Origin: Anaeromyxobacter dehalogenans 2CP-1
Lineage (GTDB): Bacteria > Myxococcota > Myxococcia > Myxococcales > Anaeromyxobacteraceae
Reading direction: 5' to 3'
Assembly: GCF_000022145.1 (NCBI RefSeq)
Contig: NC_011891.1
Span: forward strand, 4,136,501 to 4,200,500
Length of the DNA: 64,000 nucleotides
Both the position numbers and the translations under genes were made by a program. Under the pieces are notes generated by a model. It ran no database searches and had not been told where the DNA came from. It worked only from the letters and a program-made list of their open reading frames with translations. Positions 19,463 through 27,962 of the stretch are shown in pieces; positions within the stretch are counted from its first letter, which is position 1, and the number at the start of each line of letters is the position of its first letter.

Positions 19463-19583
19463 CGCGGCGGAGCGCGGCCCCACGCCGCTGCGCGCGCCGG
19501 CGCAACTCCGTCCGGAGAGCCTCGCGCCGCGGAACCCGAAATCCGCCGCCCCTCCCCGGCTCCCGCGGGAGCACGATCCGTCC

Positions 19584-19898
19584 ATGACCAGGCGAACGAT
19601 GCAGCGGGCCAAGGTGGACCGGCCGGGCGACGTGGGCATCGACCTGCCCGCGGGCGCGGCGGCGGAGGCGCTCCGGCCCTCCGACTATCACCTCCTCGAG
19701 ATGGAGCCGGCGGAGCCGCGCCCCGTCCGCGCGCACCACGGGCCGCGGGCGCACGCCGCGGAGGTGGAGCGCCCGGGCGACGTCGGCATGGACCTGCCCG
19801 CCGGCGCGGCGGCGGCCGAGCTCCGCCCGTCCGACTACCACCCGGTGGAGATGGAGCCGACCACCGGCGGCCGGACGAAGCGGCGCACGCATCACTGA
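19584..19898 (+). CDS. Small repeat protein with internal duplication
   Basis: A 104-residue hydrophilic protein of unknown function made of two near-identical units: RPGDVGIDLPAGAAAEALRP followed by SDYHLLEMEP, and RPGDVGMDLPAGAAAAELRP followed by SDYHPVEMEP. They are 44 residues apart, with a His/Arg-rich linker between. There is no signal peptide or membrane segment. The identical PGDVG..DLPAGAAA and LRPSDYH words suggest a ligand or partner-binding repeat. It converges with the minus-strand membrane protein at 19908. Confidence 0.6.
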   Translation: MTRRTMQRAKVDRPGDVGIDLPAGAAAEALRPSDYHLLEMEPAEPRPVRAHHGPRAHAAEVERPGDVGMDLPAGAAAAELRPSDYHPVEMEPTTGGRTKRRTHH

Positions 19899-19907
19899 AC
19901 GTGTACG

Positions 19908-20342
19908 TCAGCGCGCGGCGCCGGGCGGGAGCGCGAAGAGCGCGTCCGCCGCGGCGCCGAACGCGCCGGCCACCTGCGCGGGGAACAGCAGCACCGGCAG
20001 CGCCAGGGCGGCGCCGACGACCACCGCCCAGGCGAGCGGGTGCGCCGTGTCGGTCTGCGTGGCCATGAACACCGACGCGCCGAACAGCAGCAGCGTGAGC
20101 GTGCCGCCCACCAGCAGCGAGGCCGGGCCGGAGAAGCCCAGCAGCCGCAGCGCGCCCGCGATCGCGACGAGGCCGGCCAGGTTGAGGAGGTCGCGCCCGC
20201 TGCCCGCCCACCAGGCCCGCCGCTCCTCCCGGAGCAGGCGGAGCCCGACCTCCTGCACCCACAGGAAGCCGGCCACCGCGACCACGTACGCCGCCATCGC
20301 CCCCGCGCGCGCCGTCCCGGCCGGCTCGACCACCGTCCACAT
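19908..20342 (-). CDS. Small membrane protein downstream of the usher gene
   Basis: A 144-residue hydrophobic protein with four likely membrane helices (near 15-32, 52-68, 75-92 and 102-122). No family is recognised. It starts 10 bp after the usher stop on the same strand, so it is likely the last gene of the chaperone-usher transcript. Whether it takes part in pilus export is unknown. Confidence 0.65.
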   Translation of the reverse strand: MWTVVEPAGTARAGAMAAYVVAVAGFLWVQEVGLRLLREERRAWWAGSGRDLLNLAGLVAIAGALRLLGFSGPASLLVGGTLTLLLFGASVFMATQTDTAHPLAWAVVVGAALALPVLLFPAQVAGAFGAAADALFALPPGAAR

Positions 20343-20351
20343 GAGAGGAGT

Positions 20352-22688
20352 CTAGCGCGAGGCGAGCAGCGCGCACGTCACCTGCCCGACGTCGAGCAGC
20401 GGCGGCGCCCCGGCCGGCACCTCGACCGCGAAGGTGCAGGTCTGGCCGTGCCAGAGCACGTGCGCCCGGTGCGTCCCGGCCGGCAGGCCGTCGAGCCAGA
20501 ACTCGCCCCGCGCGCCGACCGGCGACGTGAACACGCGCCGGCTCGCCAGGACCACCACGGTGCCGTAGGCCGGCACGGCGTCGTGGCCCGGCATCCGCAC
20601 CCGGCCCTGGACCGCGCGCAGGCGCTCCACGTCGAACACCACCACCGCGCCGCCGCGGCGGGGCGGGCCCACCACGCGCTCGGTCGCGCCCACCGAGTGA
20701 TCGATGGGGACGTCGGCGTCGGCGATGGAGAGCCGGTTGCCGCCGTAGGGGAGCAGGCCCGGCACGAGCAGGTCGCCGCCGCGGCCGGTGCGCCCCACCG
20801 GCTGGTTGTTGAGGTAGGCGTGCACGCCCGGGACGCCCGGGACGCGCACCACCGCGTAGCTGCCCTCCACCGGCCGCGCCGCGAACACGCGCCCATCCAT
20901 GAGGACCAGCGCGCCGGATGCCGTCGCGGTTCCGACCTCGCCGAAGCGGGTGCGGTCCCAGGTCAGCTCGTAGCGCCCGAAGGACGACTGCGCCTGGCCG
21001 AGCGCGGAGACGTCGGTCTGGCCGGCCCAGCGATCGGTGCGCACGCGGTAGCCGAACCCCTCGCCGAGCGGGAGCGGCCGCTGGAGCCCGGCGCCGGTCC
21101 GCGCCTGGCCGTCCTGGACCCGCGTGCCGGCGTCGAGCGTGATCGCGCGATCCGCGGTGATCGCCAGCCCGGCGGTGCCCGTCCACTGCGCGGTACCGCC
21201 CGCGCCGGAGACGCCGGTCCCGACCTGCAGGTGGACCCCCCGCGCCATGCGCACGTAGGCGGTGAAGTCGGCCGCCGAGCGGGCGCTCCCGTCCGCGTAG
21301 CGCGTGGTGGAGGCGGCGAGCTGTCCGGTGAGCCAGCCCAGCGGCGACCAGGAGAGGTTAGCGCCGCTGCGCCAGAGCATGCGCGGGAACAGCGCGTCTG
21401 AGGTGGTGGTGACGTAGGCGCGGGAGCTCCACGTGTGGTCGAGCCCGAGCCAGGCGCGGCGCAGGCCCAGGCGCCAGCCGGCGAGCGCCGCGCCCCCCAG
21501 CGCGCCGTCGTGGCCGCTGGCGGCGCCGCCCACCTGCAGCTCGCCCACCGGCAGGCCCAGCACCGCCGAGAGCCCGCCGCTCGCCAGGTCCGGCGAGGCC
21601 TCCACCCGCGCACCTGCAGTGAACCAGTCGGTCACGCCCAGCCGGTGGCTCCCCACCAGCACGGGCGGCCCGTAGCTCCAGCTCTCCAGGCCGAACGCGC
21701 GCCGCCGCGGCCCGGCGTACCAGGAGAACGCGTGGAAGCCCTGCGCGAGCAGGCCCTGGGCCTGGTAGCGCGCCGCGTCCACCTCCTCGGTGCGCCCGAA
21801 CGCGTCGCGCACCACCACCCGCACGTCGTTCTGCCCGGTGGTCACCGGCAGGTTGGAGAGATCGTACGTGCCCGGCGCCACCTGCATCGTGCGCACCAGC
21901 GCGCCGTTCACCCAGACCTCCACGGTGGAGGGGCTGGAGGCGAACGCCGAGACCTGCGGCAGCGGGCTGGTGCGGCGGTACGGATCGAGCGACGGCTCGC
22001 GCGAGATCCCCAGGCCGCCCAGGATCGGCGCGCCCCCGAGCGGCTGCGCCGGGACGATGGCGTCACCGAGCGTGAATCGGATCATCGGGCCCGGCTCCTC
22101 GCGGGTGAGCGCGGTGAGGCCGCGGATCACGCGGCCGTCCGGATCCACCGAGGCGCTCCCCAGCGCCAGGTGGCGCGAGAAGCTCACGCCGGCCTCGGCG
22201 AAGCCGGTCAGCTCGCGACCGCTGGTGCCGCGCGCCGAGTAGTTGAGGAAGGCGCCGGGCGACTCGCGCAGCTCGAGGCCGGACGGACGGCGGAGCGTGT
22301 CCAGGTCGAGCGCCTTGCGCCCCAGCAGCGCGGGGCCGGCGGTGAGCCGCAGCGTCAGCGCCGCCTCGTCCACCTCGAACTCGAGCCGCGGCGCGAGCGA
22401 GCGGAGCGACACCAGCTCGCGTCCGTCCGCGGTGCGCCGCGCGCCGTCGCCGGCGGCCACGCCCAGGCGCTCCAGGTCGGTCGGCGCGATCCAGGCGTCG
22501 CCGCCCTCCAGCACCACCAGCACCGGCTCGCCCTCGGCGTCGTTCACGATCGGCAGGAGGAAGGCCGGGCGCGGGCCGGCGGCCGGCTGGGCCGGGGACG
22601 CCTCGACGGTGGGTGACGGCTGGGCGCGAGCCCCGGCGGCGGCGGCGAGCGCCGCGAACGCCAGGGCCAGCGTCCGCGCGGCGGTCAC
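20352..22688 (-). CDS. Fimbrial outer-membrane usher (CsuD/FimD-like)
   Basis: A 778-residue usher that forms the outer-membrane pore for pilus assembly. It has a signal peptide (ALAFAALAAAAGARAQ) and a short N-domain. The family barrel and plug words follow: SGRELTGFAEAGVSFSR, PLGGAPILGGLGISREPSLD, VEVWVNGALVRTMQVAPGTY and FHAFSWYAGPRRR, and finally C-terminal plate domains ending VGQVTCALLASR. Of the two usher branches it fits the archaic/sigma (Csu) type, matching the spore-coat-U subunits next door. The GTG start overlaps the stop of the chaperone gene (GTGA), so translation is coupled. Confidence 0.9.
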   Translation of the reverse strand: MTAARTLALAFAALAAAAGARAQPSPTVEASPAQPAAGPRPAFLLPIVNDAEGEPVLVVLEGGDAWIAPTDLERLGVAAGDGARRTADGRELVSLRSLAPRLEFEVDEAALTLRLTAGPALLGRKALDLDTLRRPSGLELRESPGAFLNYSARGTSGRELTGFAEAGVSFSRHLALGSASVDPDGRVIRGLTALTREEPGPMIRFTLGDAIVPAQPLGGAPILGGLGISREPSLDPYRRTSPLPQVSAFASSPSTVEVWVNGALVRTMQVAPGTYDLSNLPVTTGQNDVRVVVRDAFGRTEEVDAARYQAQGLLAQGFHAFSWYAGPRRRAFGLESWSYGPPVLVGSHRLGVTDWFTAGARVEASPDLASGGLSAVLGLPVGELQVGGAASGHDGALGGAALAGWRLGLRRAWLGLDHTWSSRAYVTTTSDALFPRMLWRSGANLSWSPLGWLTGQLAASTTRYADGSARSAADFTAYVRMARGVHLQVGTGVSGAGGTAQWTGTAGLAITADRAITLDAGTRVQDGQARTGAGLQRPLPLGEGFGYRVRTDRWAGQTDVSALGQAQSSFGRYELTWDRTRFGEVGTATASGALVLMDGRVFAARPVEGSYAVVRVPGVPGVHAYLNNQPVGRTGRGGDLLVPGLLPYGGNRLSIADADVPIDHSVGATERVVGPPRRGGAVVVFDVERLRAVQGRVRMPGHDAVPAYGTVVVLASRRVFTSPVGARGEFWLDGLPAGTHRAHVLWHGQTCTFAVEVPAGAPPLLDVGQVTCALLASR

Positions 22689-23437
22689 GGCCCGCAGGCG
22701 CCCGGCGGGATCGGGGCCGACGCCTTCGCCTCGCCCGTGTCGAGCGTGGCGGTGACGGTGGCGGTGACCGCCGCGGCGCGCGCGGCGGCGCACACCGCCG
22801 CCCCGAGCGCGACCTCGTAGCGGCGCTCGCCGCCGGCCAGCACGTACCAGCCCTCCAGGTCCTGCTCGAGCAGCGGGCCGCCCGAGGCGCCGCGCACCAC
22901 CAGGCGGACGGCGCTGGGCCGGAAGCGCGCGTTGCCCTCGTTGCGCAGGAGCGCGGTGACCCGGCCCGCCGCGGCTGCGGGGGGTGCCACCACGGCGCGC
23001 ACCACCGGCACGGCCGGCGCCACGAACACCGGGATGCTGATGCGGGTGAGCACGCGCACCTCGGCGGCCGAGACGTCCGCGGGCGGCGGCAGCTCCTCGA
23101 GGAACACGCGGAAGCTCCGCTCGGCCGGGCCGGGCGCGAGCTCGGTGCCCACGCGCACGTTGCGGCTCGTCCCGGGCGCGATCTCGAGCAGCGGCGGGAA
23201 CGCGAGGAGCTCGGTGGTCGGCTCGACGCGCATGACGCCGGCCGCGTCCTGCGCCCAGCTCGCGGTCCGCACCTGCACGCGGAGCGGCGTCGTGCCGGAG
23301 TTGCGCACCTCGAGCAGCGCGGTGCGCCCGCGCGGCCCCAGCTCGACCAGGATCGGCTTCACGTCGATCTGGCCCGCGCGCGCGGGGGCTGCGGCGGCGA
23401 GCAGCAGGGCGAGGGTCGCGCGGGCGAGCAGGGTCAT
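22685..23437 (-). CDS. Periplasmic pilus chaperone (PapD/CsuC-like)
   Basis: A 250-residue periplasmic chaperone with a cleavable signal peptide (ALLLAAAAPARAG). The two Ig-like domains are typical: IDVKPILVELGPRGRTALLEV with VRNSG, then ERSFRVFLEELPPP and VLTRISIPVFVAPA at the domain hinge. It donates a strand to pilin subunits and hands them to the usher, encoded immediately downstream and coupled. The gene is divergent from the SCPU pilin at 23511, across 73 bp that must hold both promoters. Confidence 0.92.
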   Translation of the reverse strand: MTLLARATLALLLAAAAPARAGQIDVKPILVELGPRGRTALLEVRNSGTTPLRVQVRTASWAQDAAGVMRVEPTTELLAFPPLLEIAPGTSRNVRVGTELAPGPAERSFRVFLEELPPPADVSAAEVRVLTRISIPVFVAPAVPVVRAVVAPPAAAAGRVTALLRNEGNARFRPSAVRLVVRGASGGPLLEQDLEGWYVLAGGERRYEVALGAAVCAAARAAAVTATVTATLDTGEAKASAPIPPGACGP

Positions 23438-23510
23438 GGCGGTCGGGCCGTCCCGGCGGAGGATTTCCGGACGGCGGCCCGTCACGGTATACGAAACGAC
23501 GGACCGATCA

Positions 23511-23993
23511 ATGAATCGGCGGCTGCCACATCCCCCGACGTCCTGCGCGCTCGCGCGCCTCCTCGCGGTGGCGCTATCGCTCCTCGCGCCTGCGGCGGCG
23601 CGCGCCACGAGCTGCAGCATGACCATGGGGACCTCGATCGCGTTCGGCGCCTACGATCCCCTCTCCCCCGTCCCGCTCACCACCACCGGCATGCTGCAGT
23701 ACCGCTGCTCCCGCGGGCAGGCCATCCGGATCACGCTGAGCCCCGGCAGCTCCGGTGACTTCCAGGACCGCACGCTGCGCCAGGGGCCCTGGACGCTCGC
23801 GTACAACCTGTACGCCGACGCGGGCTTCGGGACGGTCTGGGGGGACGGCACGGGCGGCACCGCGGCCGCGCCCGCCGTCACCACGCTCTCGAACGGCCTC
23901 ACCGTGGCGTACGTGTTCGGGCGCATCCGCGAGCGGCAGGAGCCGCCCGTGGGGCCGTACTCCGACACGGTCGTGGTGACGTTCGAGTTCTGA
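23511..23993 (+). CDS. Spore coat U (SCPU) domain pilin subunit 1
   Basis: A 160-residue secreted subunit with a signal peptide (LAVALSLLAPAAARA) and a single SCPU domain: TSCSMTMGTSIAFGAYDPLS at its start, a YRCSRGQ middle and the C-terminal strand PYSDTVVVTFEF. Such domains are the subunits of Csu-type fimbriae and need the donor-strand chaperone. It is divergent from the chaperone-usher pair. A second SCPU gene follows at 24197. Confidence 0.85.
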   Translation: MNRRLPHPPTSCALARLLAVALSLLAPAAARATSCSMTMGTSIAFGAYDPLSPVPLTTTGMLQYRCSRGQAIRITLSPGSSGDFQDRTLRQGPWTLAYNLYADAGFGTVWGDGTGGTAAAPAVTTLSNGLTVAYVFGRIRERQEPPVGPYSDTVVVTFEF

Positions 23994-24196
23994 TCGCCCC
24001 TCCCGCGCGCGCAGGGATGCCGGGACGATATCGCGGACGAGCCGGACCCACCGTAGCGCCTGCGCGGCGACAGCGCCCCCGCGTTGACCACGGGTCACGC
24101 GCTCTTCACGTGGGATGGGGATGCCGGAGGGCCGGGACCCCGGGTAGCGTCTCGAGCCTCGCGCTCTCGCGAACGTTCACCCAAGGAGTCGTCCAC

Positions 24197-24691
24197 ATGC
24201 AGAAGCTCGCCCTGCGCCTCGCGCTCGCCATCGCCGCCCTCACGCTCACCGCCGGCACCGCCCGCGCCGCGACCGCGACCGCCACCCTCGACGTCACCGC
24301 CACCGTGGTCCCTTCGTGCACGATCGCCGCCACCCCGGTCGCGTTCGGCAACTACGACCCGCTCGTCACGAACTCGAGCACGGCCCTCAACGCGCAGGGC
24401 ACGGTGACGGTCACCTGCACGACCGGCACGGCCTACACCATCGGCCTCGGCGCCGGGAACAGCGCCAGCGGCAGCCGCGCCATGCAGCACGCGTCGCTCA
24501 CCGCGGAGCTTCCCTACGAGCTCTACCTGGACGCGGCGCGCACCACCGTCTGGGACAACACCGTGATGCAGACCGGCACCGCCGCGGGCATCACCCCGGC
24601 CCCGTACCCGGTGTACGGCCGCATCCCGGCCGCCCAGAACGTGCCGACCGGCAGCTACGCCGACGCGGTCGTCGCCACGGTCACCTTCTAG
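24197..24691 (+). CDS. Spore coat U (SCPU) domain pilin subunit 2, probable major subunit
   Basis: A 164-residue secreted pilin with a signal peptide (ALRLALAIAALTLTAGTARA) and an SCPU domain: VTATVVPSCTIAATPVAFGN followed by YDP, TVTVTCTTGTAYTIGL, PVYGRIPAAQNVPTGSYAD and a final VVATVTF. AAGGAG lies 8 nt before the ATG. The good ribosome-binding site and canonical CsuA/B-like sequence suggest the major rod subunit. It is separate from subunit 1 by about 200 bp and may have its own promoter. Confidence 0.88.
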   Translation: MQKLALRLALAIAALTLTAGTARAATATATLDVTATVVPSCTIAATPVAFGNYDPLVTNSSTALNAQGTVTVTCTTGTAYTIGLGAGNSASGSRAMQHASLTAELPYELYLDAARTTVWDNTVMQTGTAAGITPAPYPVYGRIPAAQNVPTGSYADAVVATVTF

Positions 24692-24713
24692 CCGCTCGCC
24701 GTCGCCCCCTCCC

Positions 24714-24749
24714 CGCGCGCCGGTCCGCACACCCGCGGGCCGGCGCGCG
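24714..24749. terminator. Hairpin between convergent SCPU and cyclophilin genes
   Basis: CGCGCGCCGG and CCGGCGCGCG form a perfect 10-bp stem around a 16-nt loop. It has no T-tract, so terminator function is tentative. Confidence 0.4.
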
Positions 24750-24843
24750 CCGTCTCCGGCCCTGCCGCGCCACGCAGCCGCGGCGCCCGGTGCCGGCGCG
24801 GCCCACCCGGTCGCTGGGCGTCACGATCCGTGAACGGTGTCGC

Positions 24844-25443
24844 CTACCGCTGCGCCGGCGCCGAGGCGCCTCGGCCGACGACCCTCGCGGCCAGGATCCG
24901 GATCGGCGGCGAGAGCGCCTGGCCCTTCACCGCTGCGCGGTGGATGCGCCGCACCACGTCCATGCCGCGAACGATCCGCCCGAACGCCGCGAAGCCCTGG
25001 CCGTCCGGGTTGCGCCGCCCCCCGAAGTCCAGGTCCGGCTGCGGGCCCACGCACACGAAGAAGTCGCTGGTGGCCGTGTCCGGCCCTGCGCGCGCCATCG
25101 CGATCGCGCCGTCCACGTGCCGCAGGCCGGTGTCGCGCGTGCGCTCGAGGCGGATGGGCGCGTGGTCGTGCTCCCCGTGCGCCGGCGCCACCCCCGCCTG
25201 CACCACGTCGATCTTCACCGCGTCGCCGGGCTGGTTGTCGGCGCGCACCGTCCGGTGGAAGCGGCCGCCGTCGTAGCGCCCCTCGCGCACGTAGCGGAGG
25301 AAGTTCGCCGCCGTCGCCGGCGCGCGCGCCGCGTCCACCTCGACCTCGAGCTCGCCGAGCTCGGTGGTCATCACCACGTGGACGCGGGCCGGGGCCGGTG
25401 ACGCGGCGCCGAGGAGGAGCGCGAGCAACGGGAAGGCGAGCAT
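24844..25443 (-). CDS. Cyclophilin-type peptidyl-prolyl isomerase, exported
   Basis: A 199-residue protein with a short signal peptide ([16 protein letters not shown]) and a divergent cyclophilin domain: [20 protein letters not shown] followed by [37 protein letters not shown] and [11 protein letters not shown]. The FMIQGGD core of classical cyclophilins is altered to [15 protein letters not shown], as in several periplasmic relatives. The likely role is proline isomerisation in envelope protein folding. The frame is open upstream, but that part is not coding-like. Confidence 0.85.
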   Translation of the reverse strand: MLAFPLLALLLGAASPAPARVHVVMTTELGELEVEVDAARAPATAANFLRYVREGRYDGGRFHRTVRADNQPGDAVKIDVVQAGVAPAHGEHDHAPIRLERTRDTGLRHVDGAIAMARAGPDTATSDFFVCVGPQPDLDFGGRRNPDGQGFAAFGRIVRGMDVVRRIHRAAVKGQALSPPIRILAARVVGRGASAPAQR

Positions 25444-25697
25444 CCGGGGAGCGTAGCGCCTGCGGGGCGCCGCAGCGAATTCGAGCCCGCGATCGCGCCG
25501 GACGCCCTTCTCCGGGCGACGCCAGCACCGGGCTGGCGACTGCGCGCGGTCTCGTTCCGATGCCGCCTCGAGCCCCTCCTTCGGCCGAACGATCGGGTCG
25601 CACCGCGCTCGGAGGCACTCGGATGAGCGTGCCTTCACCCCACACGCTTCGTGCTATCCCCGTCGCCGACGCGCACGCGCGCGCGGAGGTCGCGATC

Positions 25698-26435
25698 ATG
25701 CCCCTGGCACACCGGATGGCGGCGGAGGTCGTCGGCACGTTCTGGCTCGTCCTCGGCGGTTGCGGCAGCGCGGTCCTCGCCGCCGCCGTCCCGGGGCTCG
25801 GGATCGGCTTCCACGGGGTGGCGCTCGCCTTCGGCCTGACCGTGCTCACGATGGCGTACGCCATCGGGCACGTGTCCGGATGTCACCTCAACCCCGCAGT
25901 GACGGTGGGGCTCACGGTCGCGCGCCGCTTCCCGGCGGGCGAGGTCGGCCCGTACGTCGTCGCCCAGGTGATCGGTGCGATAGCCGGCGCGGGCGTCCTG
26001 TACCTCATCGCCTCCAGCAAGGCGGGCTTCGACGTGTCTGCGGGCTTCGCCTCGAACGGCTTCGCCGAGCACTCGCCCGGCGGCTACGCCCTGGGCGCGT
26101 GCTTCCTGACCGAGCTCGTGATGACGTTCGCGTTCCTGTTCGTGATCCTGGGCGCGACCGACGAGCGCGCGCCGAAGGGCCTCGCCCCGATCGCGATCGG
26201 CCTGTGCCTCACGCTCATCCACCTCGTAAGCATCCCCGTGACCAACACCTCGGTGAACCCCGCCCGGTCCACCGGGCCGGCCCTGTTCGCGGGCGGCTGG
26301 GCGGTGGCGCAGCTCTGGATGTTCTGGATCGCGCCGATCGTGGGCGCGGCGCTGGCTGGCATCGTCTACCCGCTCGTCGCCGGCGGCCGCGCCGCGCACG
26401 GACGCGCGACGGCCACGCACGCGAGCGCGACCTGA
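25698..26435 (+). CDS. aqpZ: Aquaporin Z-like MIP channel
   Basis: A 245-residue six-helix channel with both half-helix motifs (HLNPAVT near 62, SVNPARS near 190) and AqpZ-type [20 protein letters not shown] at the start, which indicates a water-selective pore. The ATG at 25698 gives the family's usual N-terminus and has GGAGG upstream. An in-frame ATG at 25623 also has GGAGG and would add 25 residues, so the true start needs N-terminal data. It converges with mscL; both genes serve osmotic responses. Confidence 0.93.
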   Translation: MPLAHRMAAEVVGTFWLVLGGCGSAVLAAAVPGLGIGFHGVALAFGLTVLTMAYAIGHVSGCHLNPAVTVGLTVARRFPAGEVGPYVVAQVIGAIAGAGVLYLIASSKAGFDVSAGFASNGFAEHSPGGYALGACFLTELVMTFAFLFVILGATDERAPKGLAPIAIGLCLTLIHLVSIPVTNTSVNPARSTGPALFAGGWAVAQLWMFWIAPIVGAALAGIVYPLVAGGRAAHGRATATHASAT

Positions 26436-26464
26436 GGCACCACCCGGGGGCCCGCTGTTCGCCG

Positions 26465-26493
26465 CCGGAGCCCCGCCCATGGCGAGGCTCCGG
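26465..26493. terminator. Hairpin between convergent aqpZ and mscL
   Basis: CCGGAGCC and GGCTCCGG form an 8-bp stem between the two convergent stops. The T-tract is absent. Confidence 0.4.
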
Positions 26494-26504
26494 GCGGACG
26501 GCCG

Positions 26505-26927
26505 TCACCGTCTCAGCGCGTCGCGGATCTCGCGGAGCAGGACGACCTGCTCCGGCGGCGCCGCCGGGGCAGGCGCCGGCTCGGCCCGCTTCATCCGGTT
26601 GAACTGCTTCACCATGAGGAAGATGATGAAGGCGAGGATGAGGAAGTTGAGGACGATGGTGAGGAAGCTGCCGTAGGCGAAGACCGGCACGCCCGCCTTC
26701 TTGACCGCGTCCAGGGCGTGGGGAACGCCCGGCGGGATCTCCTTCAGCGCGACGAAGTAGTCCTTGAAGTCGAAGCCGCCGAAGATCGCGCCGACCACCG
26801 GCATGACGAGATCGTTGACGATCGAGTCCACGATCTTCCCGAAGGCGGCGCCGATGATGACGCCCACCGCCAGGTCGACCACGTTCCCCTTCAGCGCGAA
26901 CGCCTTGAACTCCGACGCGAAGCTCAT
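26505..26927 (-). CDS. mscL: Large-conductance mechanosensitive channel
   Basis: A 140-residue MscL that opens under membrane tension on osmotic downshock. [20 protein letters not shown] with AAFGKIV is the conserved N-terminal helix and TM1. TM2 ([20 protein letters not shown]) is followed by the cytoplasmic helix ending [18 protein letters not shown] lies 4 nt before the ATG. Length and motifs are standard. Confidence 0.97.
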   Translation of the reverse strand: MSFASEFKAFALKGNVVDLAVGVIIGAAFGKIVDSIVNDLVMPVVGAIFGGFDFKDYFVALKEIPPGVPHALDAVKKAGVPVFAYGSFLTIVLNFLILAFIIFLMVKQFNRMKRAEPAPAPAAPPEQVVLLREIRDALRR

Positions 26928-27188
26928 GGTTGCTCCCCCGGTTCGATGGATGGTTCTCCCCGGGCCGGTCCGACCCGGGCCGCGATGACAGTAGGACGCT
27001 GCGTCACCTTCGTCCATCAGGTGGGGAGGCGCGCCGGCTGATCCCGCCATACGGGTGGGCGGTTCCGACGCGCCACGACGGACGGAGGGTCCGGGCCAAC
27101 CAGGGGGCACCGACCGGTCACGCACGGTCGGTGAATGCCACGGCGAAGACGCGCGCGATCCCGGCCAGCGATCGGACGCGGACGTCCT

Positions 27189-27667
27189 TCAGCCCTGCCG
27201 CCGGACGCGCGCTCGGCACCGCGTGAGGGTCGAGGTCCATGCGTTGTCTCCCTGCGTTCCGGGAGGCGCCAAGCGACGCCAAGTGACCGCTCCACCCGCG
27301 ACGCCGTCCGCCTGGACACACGCCCTTCGATGGTACAGAACCTCGGTCGCGCTCATCCACGGTCCGAGGAGCGCAAAGTCGGTCTCGGTCACCGACCGGT
27401 GCGCGAACCCCTTCCGCTCCGACACGCGCCAGCCGCGGATGCACGGGGAGATCGCGACGGTGAGCCCCCTGCTGCCGACGTGGGCGTGTAAGACGACCAC
27501 CTCGCTCCTCTGGATCTTCTCGCGGCAGTCCGCCACGCAGATGCGCATCCGCAGGCCCTCGGCGCGGCAACTCGTGCAGCGTGACGATCTGCTGGACGTC
27601 CATCTCGGCGACCGCCCGGCGTCGGGTCGTTCACGACGAACCACAATTCTCCGGCCTGCTCGTTCAC
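27189..27667 (-). pseudogene. Possible decayed small gene
   Basis: On the minus strand three frames each carry a short protein-like stretch in order: NEQAGELWFVVNDPTPGG, then MDVQQIVTLHELPRR, then LRMRICVADCREKIQRSEVV with VVLHAHVGSRGLTVAI. Two frameshifts would be needed to join them. The family is unknown. It may be a pseudogene, or chance. Confidence 0.25.
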
Positions 27668-27727
27668 CCCAGGTCACGACGAAGGACGCATCTGGCTGCC
27701 CCGGCCGAACCCACCCTCCCCTAGCAC

Positions 27728-27775
27728 TTCGACGGAAAGTGTGTTTAACTGTCTGTCGTAGCACCTTCCGTCGAA
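27728..27775. repeat. Inverted repeat upstream of the FG-GAP protease gene
   Basis: TTCGACGGAA (27728-27737) and TTCCGTCGAA (27766-27775) form a perfect 10-bp inverted repeat, extended by GTG/CAC after one mismatch, around a relatively A/T-rich centre. It could be an operator or the edge of acquired DNA. Confidence 0.5.
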
Positions 27776-27962
27776 CCGAGCAATGAGCGATATGTGCCGC
27801 CGCCGGCGGCGCGAACGGGCTGTCATCCTGGGGGCGCGCGACTGCGGCTCGAGTGCGGCTCGACGAGGGAGGTGTGCGACGACCGTGATCGAGGCGCCGC
27901 ACACATGTGTCCGATCAGAACCCCGGGTCGAAGGCTCGCCCCGGTCTCAGCGGAGGGAAAGC

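Larger units (their letters stand above)
26928..27962. other. Region without a confident gene between mscL and the FG-GAP protease
   Basis: About 1 kb upstream of the protease gene is less GC-rich than its surroundings and carries no intact gene I trust. It contains the candidate decayed reading frame described at 27189-27667 and an inverted repeat at 27728-27775. Long frames seen on both strands lack normal codon bias. Confidence 0.5.
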
